Part shown: piece by piece, positions 55,947 to 64,000 of the stretch
Numbering within the stretch: the first letter of the stretch is position 1
Layout of the letters: every line of letters starts with the position of its first letter
NCBI GenBank assembly: GCA_963978895.1
Contig: OZ022238.1
Span: 32,762,093-32,826,092 of the forward strand
Source of the DNA: Erpobdella octoculata
Lineage: Eukaryota; Annelida; Clitellata; Hirudinida; Erpobdellidae
Length of the DNA stretch: 64,000 nt
Reading direction: 5' to 3'
Notes under the pieces: generated by a model
Told to the model about the DNA's origin: nothing
What the model saw: only the letters and a program-made list of their open reading frames with translations
The model's database searches: none
Position numbers and translations under genes: made by a program

Positions 55947-56792
55947 TCATTCCCTGGTCAGTTTTCTTAATCTCTCTATTCTCAAATTTCCCGGAGGTCC
56001 CCTTACTCTGAATATGAATTCCCCCGGACGTTGAGATTCCTTTATTTTTGTCTCTGCAACCAATTTACGACACTCCTCCCGCTGCCTCACAGTGAAGTCA
56101 TGGCTCAGACCAATGGTCTTGAGGTCATCATCCAGCAACTTTGTCCTTCTCAAGTTCTCCATAATCAGGTTCTTTGCCCCCTATCCTGGAATTCCAGTAG
56201 TATGGGCCGTATTTTATCTCCTTTGCTTCAGAATCTAAATGTTTTTTTAACGTTCTCTATACTAATCCTTCCTTGGCTTAATGTATCAATAATTTTGCTC
56301 ACCCTCTGTTTGTCTTCAGCATTGCCATCTTTGCCCATTAGCTCACTCTCTTTGAGTCGGTAAATAATTATGTTGTTTGCTCTTTTTTCGTCTCCTTCTC
56401 GTCGTTGAATTTGTTTTCTATAGACTCCTAAACAGTTTTCATCTCAGTTTTAACCTCTTTTGATAGATTTTCTACCAAAGTCTCGACCTCTCCTTTAAAC
56501 AGGCTGGACCATTATTTTTTCTACTAATCCCCTTGTTAGCAATTTCATCCATCTTTCGACCTAACTCTTGGATTTGCTCCCTTTGTTTATCTATAGCCGC
56601 TAAATATTGTTTCATTTCTTTGAAAGACTCTTTAATTTCAACAACCTCATCTGCAAGTGGTCGACTCTCTACAGTTGTAAGAAGACTTTTAATTTTCTCT
56701 TCATTACTTTTCGTGCAGGCCTCGCACAGGTGTAAACCCAAAATATCGTTCAACGATCCCTTCGTTTCACCTCGTGTTCGTCCAACTGGCAT
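55947..56792 (-). pseudogene. LINE B ORF1 (coiled-coil protein), frameshifted
   Basis: Starts MPVGRTRGETKGSLND (ATG at 56792), has a C..C pair (LCEACTKSNEE) and a coiled coil (FKEMKQYLAAIDKQREQIQE, then LGRKMDEIANKG). After frame changes the last part (55947-56162) reads RRTKLLDDDLKTIGLSHDFT, RQREECRKLV, like the basic RNA-binding end of CR1/Jockey ORF1 proteins. The lesion lies between about 56470 and 56165. Confidence 0.65.
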
Positions 56793-56907
56793 GGTTTATG
56801 AAACAATTAAAAATTACTTTACAGTTTATACGAATATAAACAAATAACGTATTTTTCTATAAATTTCTCTTTATTTGATGAAATTAGAAGCGGCCTCGGA
56901 GAAGCGG
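56793..56907 (-). promoter_or_regulatory. LINE B 5' untranslated region
   Basis: About 115 bp between the inversion joint and the ORF1 ATG. On the minus strand it starts GC-rich (CCCGCTTCTCCGAGGCCGC), as internal LINE promoters often do. It shows that the element is close to full length. Confidence 0.5.
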
Positions 56908-57895
56908 GTGTTGTTATTTACAATGGTTTTAGCTCATCGGAAAAATCTATCTCTTGTGGGGTTCCTCAAGGTTCAATTTTAGGCCCTTTGTTATTTCTTA
57001 TTCATATTAATGACATTGTTTCGTCTTCAGCGTTTTTCGAATTTACCTTGTATGCCGATGATACTAATGTCTTAGCTTCTGACTATTCACTTGCAACCTT
57101 AATTGATAACATAAACAGAGAATTAATGTGCATCTCTGATTGGTTTATAAAAATAGACTTTCTCTGAATATAGATAAAACATGTTTTATTATATTTCACA
57201 ATCCGCAAAAGAGGATTGACATCGGCAGCATAAGACTGTGCATTCGTGATAATGAAATAGCTAATGTATCCTGTACAAAATTCTTGGGCTTGTACATTGA
57301 TCAACATATTACTTGGAATGATCACATACGATACATTTCTATGAAAATTTCAAAGAATATTGGTGTACTTTACAAAATCTCATGGTTCGTCCCCTCTAAA
57401 ATTCTTTTGCTGTTGTATTATTCACTGATTTATCCATACCTAATATATTGCCACTTCATATGGTGTACTAATTATAAATGTCGAACTTCATCTCTGGCTA
57501 TTCTTCAAAATCGAGTTTTAAAAATCATATTTTGTCATCCCTTTTCTTTCCCGGTGGAACCTAATGCTACCAATATTTAAACAATTAATCAGATTTGCAT
57601 TTATCAATCACTTTTATTTATGTATAGATATCATAATAACTTACTTCCTTATACCTTACCAAATTCTTTTTCACTGACATCTTCGGTTCATTCTTATGAT
57701 ACTAGATCTACTAATCATTATCGATCTAATGTGATTCATACAACTCTAAAAATGTATTCAATAGGATTTTTTGGTCCCCAGTTTTGGAACTTCCTGCCTT
57801 CGGACTACAGGGCTCTGGGCTTTGATGTCTTCAAGAGAGCGGTTAAGCAGCTGGTTGCGTCTATACGCTTTTGTGACTTTTTACCGTGTAAATAG
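56908..57895 (+). pseudogene. LINE B ORF2, 3' half: RT catalytic part and C-terminus
   Basis: Reads ISCGVPQGSILGPLLFLIHI, then the catalytic YADD in FTLYADDTNVLA (about 57054), a frameshift near 57150, SLNIDKTCFIIF, KFLGLYIDQHITWNDHI, RVLKIIF, a TAA at 57578, and NLLPYTLPNSFSL to FKRAVKQLVASIRFCDFLP with stop. The block order matches CR1/Jockey-type RT thumb and C-terminal regions. Two lesions in about 1 kb. Confidence 0.85.
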
Positions 57896-58289
57896 GTTTT
57901 ATTGTAATTTGTATAGGATGTTTCTCTAGCGGGATTAATATCCCTTTCAAATGTCCTACATGATTTACTTTTTTAGGTTGATATTATTTCTGTTCTGATT
58001 TTTGGTTTTTTCTGTGAATAAACGTCTTGAGGAAAAAAAAAAATTTAACCGAGTATTAAGGGCTTTATTTGCTGATACCGAGTACCGATTTCGAGTATTA
58101 AACAAAGCATAATTTTTTGTGAATTGAATCAATTTTATGCGTAATTACCGAATGATGATTACATTGTGTTTTGTTGACTAGATCTGACTGGTGGCACACT
58201 AGTTCTACATACAAACAATCACAAACGCACCTAACCGAGTACGTACTTTCACCCATTTTCTTCTCAATGGCACGTTTGTTTACCTCAAC

Positions 58290-58354
58290 CATGGAAATCT
58301 AGATATAACTAGATATAATTAGATATATCTAAGTGTTATATCCAGATATCCATG
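58290..58354. mobile_element. 65-bp palindromic MITE-like element
   Basis: CATGGAAATCTAGATATAAC at the left and the inverted GTTATATCCAGATATCCATG at the right differ at two positions. The centre is AT-rich. No clear target duplication. Confidence 0.5.
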
Positions 58355-58500
58355 ACTCTACACAACACAGCCGTCGTTGCCTGCAACCGTGCACAAAGAG
58401 AGGCACGGTACTGCACTCGCACACACACTCACACGCATTCACCGTGTCAAATTAGAGTCTTCGGGCTCGACACTTTATTTACTGATTTGTTAACAACATT

Positions 58501-59206
58501 TTGAAATCCACAACTATTAATAAAAATGAAACTCAAATTCCTACATCCATTTTATTATATTATTGTGAGCAAATGCATACACGCTACAAAGTTGATGAGA
58601 AAGTTCTTAAAAGAATATTGGCCACCAAAGTAACTTCCACAACAAATTTTCCAGTTAATATAAATATTTACTACAGAAATAAAAAAAACCCAAAACTTAG
58701 TAATCCGAAACAATTGCTCTCCAACTAAAAACAAATTGCAGTCAAATCATCTGGTATATGAATTTAAATGTCCAATTCCACATTGTAAGGTGGATAAATA
58801 CATCGGATCCACAACGACTACTTTGTCGAGACGCCTTACCATGCATTTGCAAAACGGTAGTATCTTGCCACATTTTAATATTACTAACGGCCGCGCTTTG
58901 AAACGTTATATTCTCGTTGACAATATACGTGTTATTACTAGAGAGAAGGACGTCAAACAGTTGAAAATCAAAGAGGCTCTACTAATCTTACAACGGAGGC
59001 CAGAAATCAACAAGCAGTTTGATAAATTTCCTCACGTCCTTACTTTGTACGAGTTATGGACAAGGAAGAATCGTGGCGAAGAAATGAATACAACAAATAA
59101 AGTAGTTGATGACAATCGTATCAATGTTTTCCGGATGTTACAAGAAGAAAATCCTCTTTCACAGGACATTGTAGCAAGAAAGTTGACAAGTCCATTCTTC
59201 CAATAG
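58501..59206 (+). pseudogene. Penelope-like GIY-YIG region, second family, frameshifted
   Basis: 58501-58728 encodes ILLYYCEQMHTRYKVDEKVL, matching the linker before the endonuclease in the copy at 4621 (IPLYYANQMSNNYKIDEKVL). After a +1 shift at about 58730, 58736-59206 gives HLVYEFKCPIPHCKVDKYIG and STTTTLSRRLTMHLQNGS, the GIY-YIG module, here with a Cys pair, then a longer C-terminal tail. RT is absent. Distinct from the 2.2-6.2 kb family. Confidence 0.85.
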
Positions 59207-59585
59207 TCAGAGTTGAACTCACGGTTTCAGAAGAAATAGAAGAAGTAAAGATTGCTGTTGTCAGAGCTGATGAAGAGACCAGTCCGCACTACGGTTTTCT
59301 CACTTGGTGGACAATATTTACATCACTGAAAGACGACGAAAGAAATAGACCTACAGATGATTAAAAGTATGAATGAGCAGTGGTTGTTTGATGTCTGTGG
59401 TCCTGTTTCGCTGACTTGTTTTGAGTTGAATGTAGATCCTATTTCGTAATGTGTAAAACCAAAGTGTTATAGTTAGAAACGGGTATGTATAGAGTGGGAA
59501 GAATATATTATGTGACTTTTAGTTCTGTCCATATTTTCTTTTCATTATATGACTTTAAGTTCTTTGCAGATTTTGTTTACAATGA

Positions 59586-59625
59586 GCCTTGAAAATGGAG
59601 TAAAGGCACTCCGAAACGCGTCGGC
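59586..59625 (+). ncRNA. Decayed hammerhead-like motif of the second Penelope family
   Basis: Stem I GCC/GGC, core TTGAAAA in place of CTGANGA, extra T, stem II GGAGT/ACTCC, GAA, ACGCGT, then C at the cleavage position. Two conserved core bases are changed (C3 to T, G8 to A), so activity is not expected. Confidence 0.5.
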
Positions 59626-59711
59626 AAATTAAATAAAATGATGAATAGCGAACAGTTTCGGTTGAAAGTGTGCGAAAGAATGTTCGTAGTGTTGAAAGAA
59701 TGTATAAAAAA

Positions 59712-59878
<167 letters not shown>

Positions 59879-59881
59879 TAA

Positions 59882-60082
59882 TGTAAAATCACTGGTTTGA
59901 TGATCAACTTCCTATTGATAAACCTTAACGGATTCAGAATATTTATTAGGGACATTAATTATTTATTATTATTAAGAGATTTGAAGGTATAAATAGCCTT
60001 AGCAAAGCTTCATTTATTATTTTCCAAAAAACTGCAAAACCATTCTATTGAGCCCGGTATACGATTTGGTGATATCGTAACA
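59882..60082 (+). repeat. 5' LTR of element S
   Basis: TGTAAAATCACTGG...GATATCGTAACA, with TATAAATA at 59988-59995. Nearly the same as the 3' LTR, the main difference being short additions in the latter near 62456-62470. Confidence 0.85.
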
Positions 60083-60083
60083 T

Positions 60084-60101
60084 TGGTGATCAGAAGTGGG
60101 A
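60084..60101 (+). promoter_or_regulatory. Candidate primer binding site of element S
   Basis: TGGTGATCAGAAGTGGGA starts one base after the 5' LTR. The tRNA was not identified. Confidence 0.5.
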
Positions 60102-60108
60102 TACAAGA

Positions 60109-62106
60109 ATGGTTTTGAAAACATTGGATGAGCTCTTGATACTCGAGTTGAGGCGGGAACTTAGAAAACGAGAGCTCAGTGATAAAGGAAGAAAGTCTGA
60201 GCTCGTAGACCGCCTCCGGACGTCATTTGAGAACAATGGGTTTGATCCGGAAGAGTATGAGTTCGAAGCAGAAGATGAATTGTTGAAGGCGCTGAATAAA
60301 ATGGCGGAGGAAAACAGAGCAGCACAGCAAGAATGGAAGAAATTTCTTGAACTCTTCAATGGTGACACAAACAATTGCGGAAACAAAAAAGACGGTCAAG
60401 ATGAACCATGCAAGAATGTACAAGACGAACCATGCAAAGATGGTCATGGTGATGAGCCTTGCAAAGATGTGCTGCAAGATGAACCATGCAAAGATGTTCA
60501 AGATGAACCATGCAAAGATGTTCAAGATGAACCATGCAAAGATGTTCAAGATGAACCATGCAAAGATGTTCAAGATGAACCATGCAAAGATGTTCAAGAT
60601 GAACCATGCAAAGATGTTCAAGATGAACCATGCAAAGATGTTCAAGATGAACCATGCAAAGATGTTCAAGATGAACCATGCAAAGATGTTCAAGATGAAC
60701 CATGCAAAGATGTTCAAGATGAACCATGCAAAGATGTTCAAGATGAACCATGCAAAGATGTTCAAGATGAACCATGCAAAGATGTTCAAGATGAACCATG
60801 CAAAGATGTTCAAGATGAACCATGCAAAGATGTTCAAGATGAACCATGCAAAGATGTTCAAGATGAACCATGCAAAGATGTTCAAGATGAACCATGCAAA
60901 GATGTTCAAGATGAACCATGCAAAGATGTTCAAGATGAACCATGCAAAGATGTTCAAGATGAACCATGCAAAGATGTTCAAGATGAACCATGCAAAGATG
61001 TCCAAGATGAACCATGCAAAGATGTTCAAGATGAACCATGCAAAGATGTTCAAGATGAACCATGCAAAGATGTTCAAGATGAACCATGCAAAGATGTTCA
61101 AGATGAACCATGCAAATATGTTCAAGATGAACCATGCAAAGATGTTCAAGATGAACCATGCAAAGATGTTCAAGATGAACCATGCAAAGATGTTCAAGAT
61201 GAACCATGCAAAGATGGTCATGATGATGAGCCTGTCAAAGACGGTCATGATGATGTGCCTGTCAAAGACGGTCATGATAATGAACCTTGCAAGGGTGCTC
61301 AAGACGAACCATGCAAAGATGGTGTCAGTGATACAGTCGGTTTGGACGTCGAAAACAAAACTAAAGAAGATGAGAAGAATGTTGAATACGAAATGCAAAA
61401 TGATGAGGATGAAAGTGACGATGATGATTATAATAATGGCAATAACAACTATGGCTTTTACCCATACAGCGACGGTTTTAAAACGGAAGCCTCCATAACA
61501 GACAACGGCACCAAATATTCAGGGTCAGATTTTAGTGACGAATCTGACTCGGATGAAGCAACGGAGGATTTAGAAACGGACGAAACTCCAATGGAAAAAT
61601 ACATCAAAGTTAACTTGACAAAAAAAGAAGACACTGATTTGAGAGACGATGGCGATAATTTGAAGAAAGATCCGCTGGACGATACGAAAGTTGACACCGA
61701 CGAAAGAGCCGAGTTGGAATGTGAAATGAAAACGTTCGATTGTAGCTTGGAAGAAAACAAACATGACGGCGATGAACTTCTCCAAAACAACAATAGCAAT
61801 GCAGCAAGCAATAATTCTGAAGAAGATGAGCCAAGAACAGAGAACGTTACCGAGGGTTCTAAATCAGATGAATCCACAGAGGATTCTAGATCAGATAAAC
61901 TAAGAGTCATTTTAAAATCAAATAACAGTCTGATGAAGGGATTTAATGGATTGATGGAAGGTGTTTTCGAAAAACCTTATGAAGATTTTCTTGAGAAATA
62001 TCTAAAAGATGTGAAGGAAGAAGAAAAAGCAAACAGTTCCGATAAACCGTGCAAAGATGTTCAGGACGAGGCATGCAAAAAAGGCTGTGATGAACCGTGC
62101 AGATAG
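60109..62106 (+). CDS. SAP-like domain protein with 30 DEPCKDVQ repeats
   Basis: 665 codons; the ATG lies 26 bases after the 5' LTR, the place of gag. Residues about 5-45 (LDELLILELRRELRKRELSD then KGRKSELVDRL) fit a SAP motif, a two-helix fold that binds AT-rich DNA. A coiled-coil-like stretch follows (about 55-90). Residues about 129-368 are 30 tandem copies of an octapeptide (DVQDEPCK), encoded by near-identical 24-bp units at 60493-61212. The C-terminal half is very acidic with Ser/Asp runs (SDFSDESDSDEATED) and ends with more degenerate DEPCK motifs. After the TAG at 62104 the frame stays open to 62316 with DEPKK repeats, so the stop may be a mutation. Function unknown: a gag-like or chromatin-tethering role is inference. 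No RNA-binding knuckle is seen. Confidence 0.75.
   Translation: MVLKTLDELLILELRRELRKRELSDKGRKSELVDRLRTSFENNGFDPEEYEFEAEDELLKALNKMAEENRAAQQEWKKFLELFNGDTNNCGNKKDGQDEPCKNVQDEPCKDGHGDEPCKDVLQDEPCKDVQDEPCKDVQDEPCKDVQDEPCKDVQDEPCKDVQDEPCKDVQDEPCKDVQDEPCKDVQDEPCKDVQDEPCKDVQDEPCKDVQDEPCKDVQDEPCKDVQDEPCKDVQDEPCKDVQDEPCKDVQDEPCKDVQDEPCKDVQDEPCKDVQDEPCKDVQDEPCKDVQDEPCKDVQDEPCKDVQDEPCKDVQDEPCKDVQDEPCKDVQDEPCKYVQDEPCKDVQDEPCKDVQDEPCKDVQDEPCKDGHDDEPVKDGHDDVPVKDGHDNEPCKGAQDEPCKDGVSDTVGLDVENKTKEDEKNVEYEMQNDEDESDDDDYNNGNNNYGFYPYSDGFKTEASITDNGTKYSGSDFSDESDSDEATEDLETDETPMEKYIKVNLTKKEDTDLRDDGDNLKKDPLDDTKVDTDERAELECEMKTFDCSLEENKHDGDELLQNNNSNAASNNSEEDEPRTENVTEGSKSDESTEDSRSDKLRVILKSNNSLMKGFNGLMEGVFEKPYEDFLEKYLKDVKEEEKANSSDKPCKDVQDEACKKGCDEPCR
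60493..61212. repeat. 24-bp coding minisatellite, 30 units
   Basis: GATGTTCAAGATGAACCATG plus CAAA, 30 copies with only two unit variants noticed (GATGTC near 61000 and TATGTT near 61116). Length a multiple of 3, so unit gain or loss keeps the frame. Two plus-strand and two minus-strand frames are stop-free across it. Confidence 0.95.
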
Positions 62107-62316
62107 AGCGACGATGAACCAAAGAAAGACTCTGTTGATGAGCCAAAGAAGGACTGGAATAAACTGCATCAAACGGTCAAGGGACTTGACCATGTTGTTT
62201 GCGAATTGCGGTCAAAGCCACAAGTAAAGATCAAGGTATTTTGGTGTTCGTGGCCGAGTCGCATTTCTCAAAAGCGACTATGCTGTTCGGGACGAACAGA
62301 ATTAAGAAAGGGGTAA
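62107..62316 (+). pseudogene. In-frame continuation after the TAG of the SAP/octapeptide ORF
   Basis: SDDEPKKDSVDEPKKDW, then VKGLDHVVCELRSKPQVKIK and SGRTELRKG, ending at TAA 62314-62316 next to the purine tract. The last part is also present in the 42.7-42.9 kb relic, so it is a conserved part of the family. Confidence 0.5.
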
Positions 62317-62319
62317 TAA

Positions 62320-62521
62320 TGTAAAATCACTGGTTTGATGATCAACTTCCTATTGATAAACCTTAACGGATTCAGAATATTTATTAGGGACATTAATTAT
62401 TTATTTTTATTAAGAGATTTGAAGGTATAAATAGCCTTAGCAAAGGTTCATTTATTATTTTATTTTCCAATAAACTGCAAAACCATTCTATTGAGCCCGG
62501 TATACGATTTGGTGATATCGT

Positions 62522-62525
<4 letters not shown>
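62320..62525 (+). repeat. 3' LTR of element S
   Basis: 206 bp, TGTAAAATCACTGG...TCGTAACA, preceded by AAGAAAGGGGTAATAA and followed by (TA)n. Confidence 0.85.

Positions 62526-62596
<71 letters not shown>
62526..62596. repeat. (TA)n microsatellite
   Basis: About 71 bp of TA between element S and the tail of the next LINE. Confidence 0.95.
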
Positions 62597-62598
<2 letters not shown>

Positions 62599-64000
62599 TT
62601 TAAGTTTAAGTTTATTTGGATTTCAAGCGCCCTTTTGTGTAACACCTCAGGGCTCCTTTTACAATAAAATCAACAAAACAAAACAATAAAAATAAAACAA
62701 CAAAAAATAATATAAAACATAAAAATCAGCATGTCAGGAAAAATGAAATAATTTCTCTCTGATCATCAATTTGGATAGGATTTCGCAAACAGAAATGTCT
62801 TTAGCTCGGCCTTGAATAAACTCAATGTAGTGGCTTCTCGGATGCTGGCAGGCAACATGTTCCATAATGCCGGTCCTGCTATACTGAAGGCTCGACTGCC
62901 GTAAGTTTTTGTTCGAGTTATGGGAACAACTAGATCACCACGACTAGCAGATCTGTGACGAGATAAGTAAGAATTTTTATCAGACACAGTGACACACAGC
63001 TCTTGCAAATATGAGGGGGCTTCGCCATGGAGCGCCTTGTAGACTAAAGTACCAATTTTGAATGTAATTCGCTCAGAGATACGCAGCCACCGGAGTTCAG
63101 TTTTCATTATTGCAGTCACATGATCATGTTTCTTTAGTCCACCAAAAAGACGAGCAGCTGCATTTTGAATACGTTGAATCTTTCCAACAGCACTAAGAGG
63201 TAAGCCTGTAAATAGAGAGTTGCAGTAGTCAAGTCTACTTACAACAAACGAATGCAGCAGGAGACGTGTTGCTTCACTTGTCAGAGACCTTCGTATGGTT
63301 CTAAGTTGTCGTAGTTGGAAAAAACAGGTTTTTGACAGTTTAGATATATGATCTTTCATGGAAAGCTCAGAATCGACATAAACACCTAGGTTTCGAACAA
63401 CTTCTGTGGGGGCAACCAAAGCCCCAGCAACTAACAAGGCTTTTGCTTTACTCTGTTGCAACTTTGATCTTGCACCTATCCAGATTAATTCAGTCTTATC
63501 GCCATTCAGTTTTAGACGATTAGAAGCCATCCACTGTTCAATGTTCTCTATGCAGGGCAATAAGCGAAGGTGAACATTCTCCGCATCATCAACAGAGCAG
63601 TGAACATATGTTTGGGTGTCGTCGGCATAGCAGTGTCCCTCGAGTCCAGAACGATGAATAATTTCAAGTAAATCAGTGGTGTACAATAGAAAGAGTAGTG
63701 AGCCCAAGACTGATCCCTGGGGTACTCCACTACTAAGCGACACGGACAATGACAAGTTCCCACCCACACTAACCCGTTGCGTGCGGTTAGTTAAATATGA
63801 AATAATCCATTTTAAGACAACTCCACAGATGCCATGAGTTTTTTCAAGTCTCTCAATAAGGATTCCATGGTCAACAGTATCAAATGCGGCACTCAGATCT
63901 AAGAGACTCAGTAGCGACACCTTGCCACTATCAGTAGCAACTGCCAGATCATTCACTACTTTGAGTAGTGCAGATTCTGTAGAGTAAAACCGGCGATACG
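62597..64000 (-). mobile_element. L2/CR1-like LINE, 3' part, runs off the window
   Basis: The 3' tail is (TAAACTT)n on the minus strand (62597-62620), followed upstream by a short 3' untranslated region and the ORF2 end at 62766. Continues beyond 64000. Confidence 0.88.
62766..64000 (-). CDS. L2-like LINE ORF2: RT core to C-terminus (partial)
   Basis: The frame is open from the window edge (RRFYSTESALLKVVNDLAVA) to the stop at 62766. RT motifs: LLDLSAAFDTVDHGILIERL, LSSGVPQGSVLGSLLFLLYT and the catalytic YADD in HCYADDTQTYVH (about 63630), then LKLNGDKTELIWIG, LGVYVDSELSMKDHISKLSK, SRLDYCNSLFTGLP, ELRWLRISERITFKIGTLVY, and the C-terminal GSRAFSIAGPALWNMLPASI and FKAELKTFLF. No stop or frameshift in 411 codons, so this is a young copy. 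The endonuclease would lie outside the window. Confidence 0.9.
   Translation of the reverse strand, partial: YRRFYSTESALLKVVNDLAVATDSGKVSLLSLLDLSAAFDTVDHGILIERLEKTHGICGVVLKWIISYLTNRTQRVSVGGNLSLSVSLSSGVPQGSVLGSLLFLLYTTDLLEIIHRSGLEGHCYADDTQTYVHCSVDDAENVHLRLLPCIENIEQWMASNRLKLNGDKTELIWIGARSKLQQSKAKALLVAGALVAPTEVVRNLGVYVDSELSMKDHISKLSKTCFFQLRQLRTIRRSLTSEATRLLLHSFVVSRLDYCNSLFTGLPLSAVGKIQRIQNAAARLFGGLKKHDHVTAIMKTELRWLRISERITFKIGTLVYKALHGEAPSYLQELCVTVSDKNSYLSRHRSASRGDLVVPITRTKTYGSRAFSIAGPALWNMLPASIREATTLSLFKAELKTFLFAKSYPN

Larger units (their letters stand above)
53942..58040. mobile_element. Near full-length LINE with 5' inversion (twin priming), 'LINE B'
   Basis: The left part (53942-56907) is the 5' half in minus orientation, the right part (56908-58040) the 3' half in plus orientation ending in poly(A). 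The minus part breaks in RT after YLCNRKQ and the plus part resumes at VIYNGFSSS, consecutive in the RT domain. A 9-bp target duplication AAATTTAAC (53933-53941 and 58041-58049) encloses both. This is the arrangement made by twin priming during target-primed reverse transcription. Confidence 0.85.
59882..62525 (+). mobile_element. Non-autonomous LTR retrotransposon with SAP/octapeptide ORF (element S)
   Basis: Two LTRs (201 and 206 bp) enclose 2.2 kb with one long ORF and no protease, integrase or RT. A primer-site-like TGG follows the 5' LTR and a purine tract precedes the 3' LTR. No clean target duplication, but both flanks are near (TA)n. An older relative lies at 42480-43083. Confidence 0.8.

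Noticed and set aside
60493..61212. CRISPR-like array suggested by regular 24-bp repeats
   Set aside because: There are no spacers: units are directly adjacent and near-identical, and the array is part of a eukaryotic element's ORF.
60223..61398. Minus-strand 391-codon frame (repeated AWFILNIF) as a membrane protein
   Set aside because: Antisense of the 24-bp repeat. The plus-strand frame has the SAP-like start, a position just after the LTR, and a non-repetitive tail.

Overview
This is a eukaryotic (animal) genomic window. It has spliced exons with GT/AG borders, a 200-base assembly gap (N, 41301-41500), long microsatellites, and a dense, nested load of eukaryotic transposable elements. It is AT-rich apart from Helitron-associated GC-rich minisatellites. 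I cannot name the species. The content (Penelope-like elements, Gmr1-type Ty3/gypsy elements, hAT, Helitron, CR1/L2-like LINEs, a tRNA-type SINE) suits an invertebrate or a basal deuterostome. No prokaryotic gene, CRISPR array or operon is present.

Host genes are almost absent. Two are recognisable, both on the minus strand. One is a 118-bp exon of a mitochondrial-type acetyl-CoA acetyltransferase (15790-15907), with a possible first exon at 16223-16255. The other is the last two coding exons of a DEG/ENaC/ASIC-type sodium channel (44502-44642 and 44156-44434). A THAP zinc-finger N-terminus (41192-41300) runs into the gap. Nearly everything else is mobile DNA.

Layout. 1-2139: Helitron ends in tandem and head-to-head, duplicated with a 1211-bp period. 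2203-6229: two Penelope-like copies in inverted orientation, each with a hammerhead-ribozyme-like motif. 6294-15751: a Helitron split by an LTR element (6310-14846, TSD GTATG), itself split by a hAT element (11176-14222, TSD CTGCACAA); all of this lies downstream of the thiolase exon, so probably in its intron. 16700-20000: hAT, Helitron, mariner and LINE relics. 21115-24217: microsatellites, Penelope-like 3' ends, a Helitron Rep fragment and a SINE tandem. 24218-38105: a 13.9-kb LTR-internal-LTR-internal-LTR tandem of a second LTR family (TSD GTGGG). 38106-43083: (TA)n, a miniature hAT, Helitron ends, the gap, and an LTR relic. 43084-44990: the channel exons. 44990-58040: CR1/L2 LINEs, hAT-in-hAT-in-gypsy nesting, a 5S-like fragment, and a LINE with a twin-priming inversion. 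58290-59874: a MITE and a Penelope relic. 59882-62525: a non-autonomous LTR element whose single ORF joins a SAP-like domain to 30 copies of an octapeptide. 62597-64000: an L2-like LINE cut by the window edge.

The most notable points are: two different LTR families that both place integrase before reverse transcriptase (Gmr1-like order); a leader with about ten co-varying short hairpins; a graded series of intact to broken hammerhead-like motifs; and the SAP/octapeptide LTR element. Statements about family membership are from motif reading only; no database search was run.
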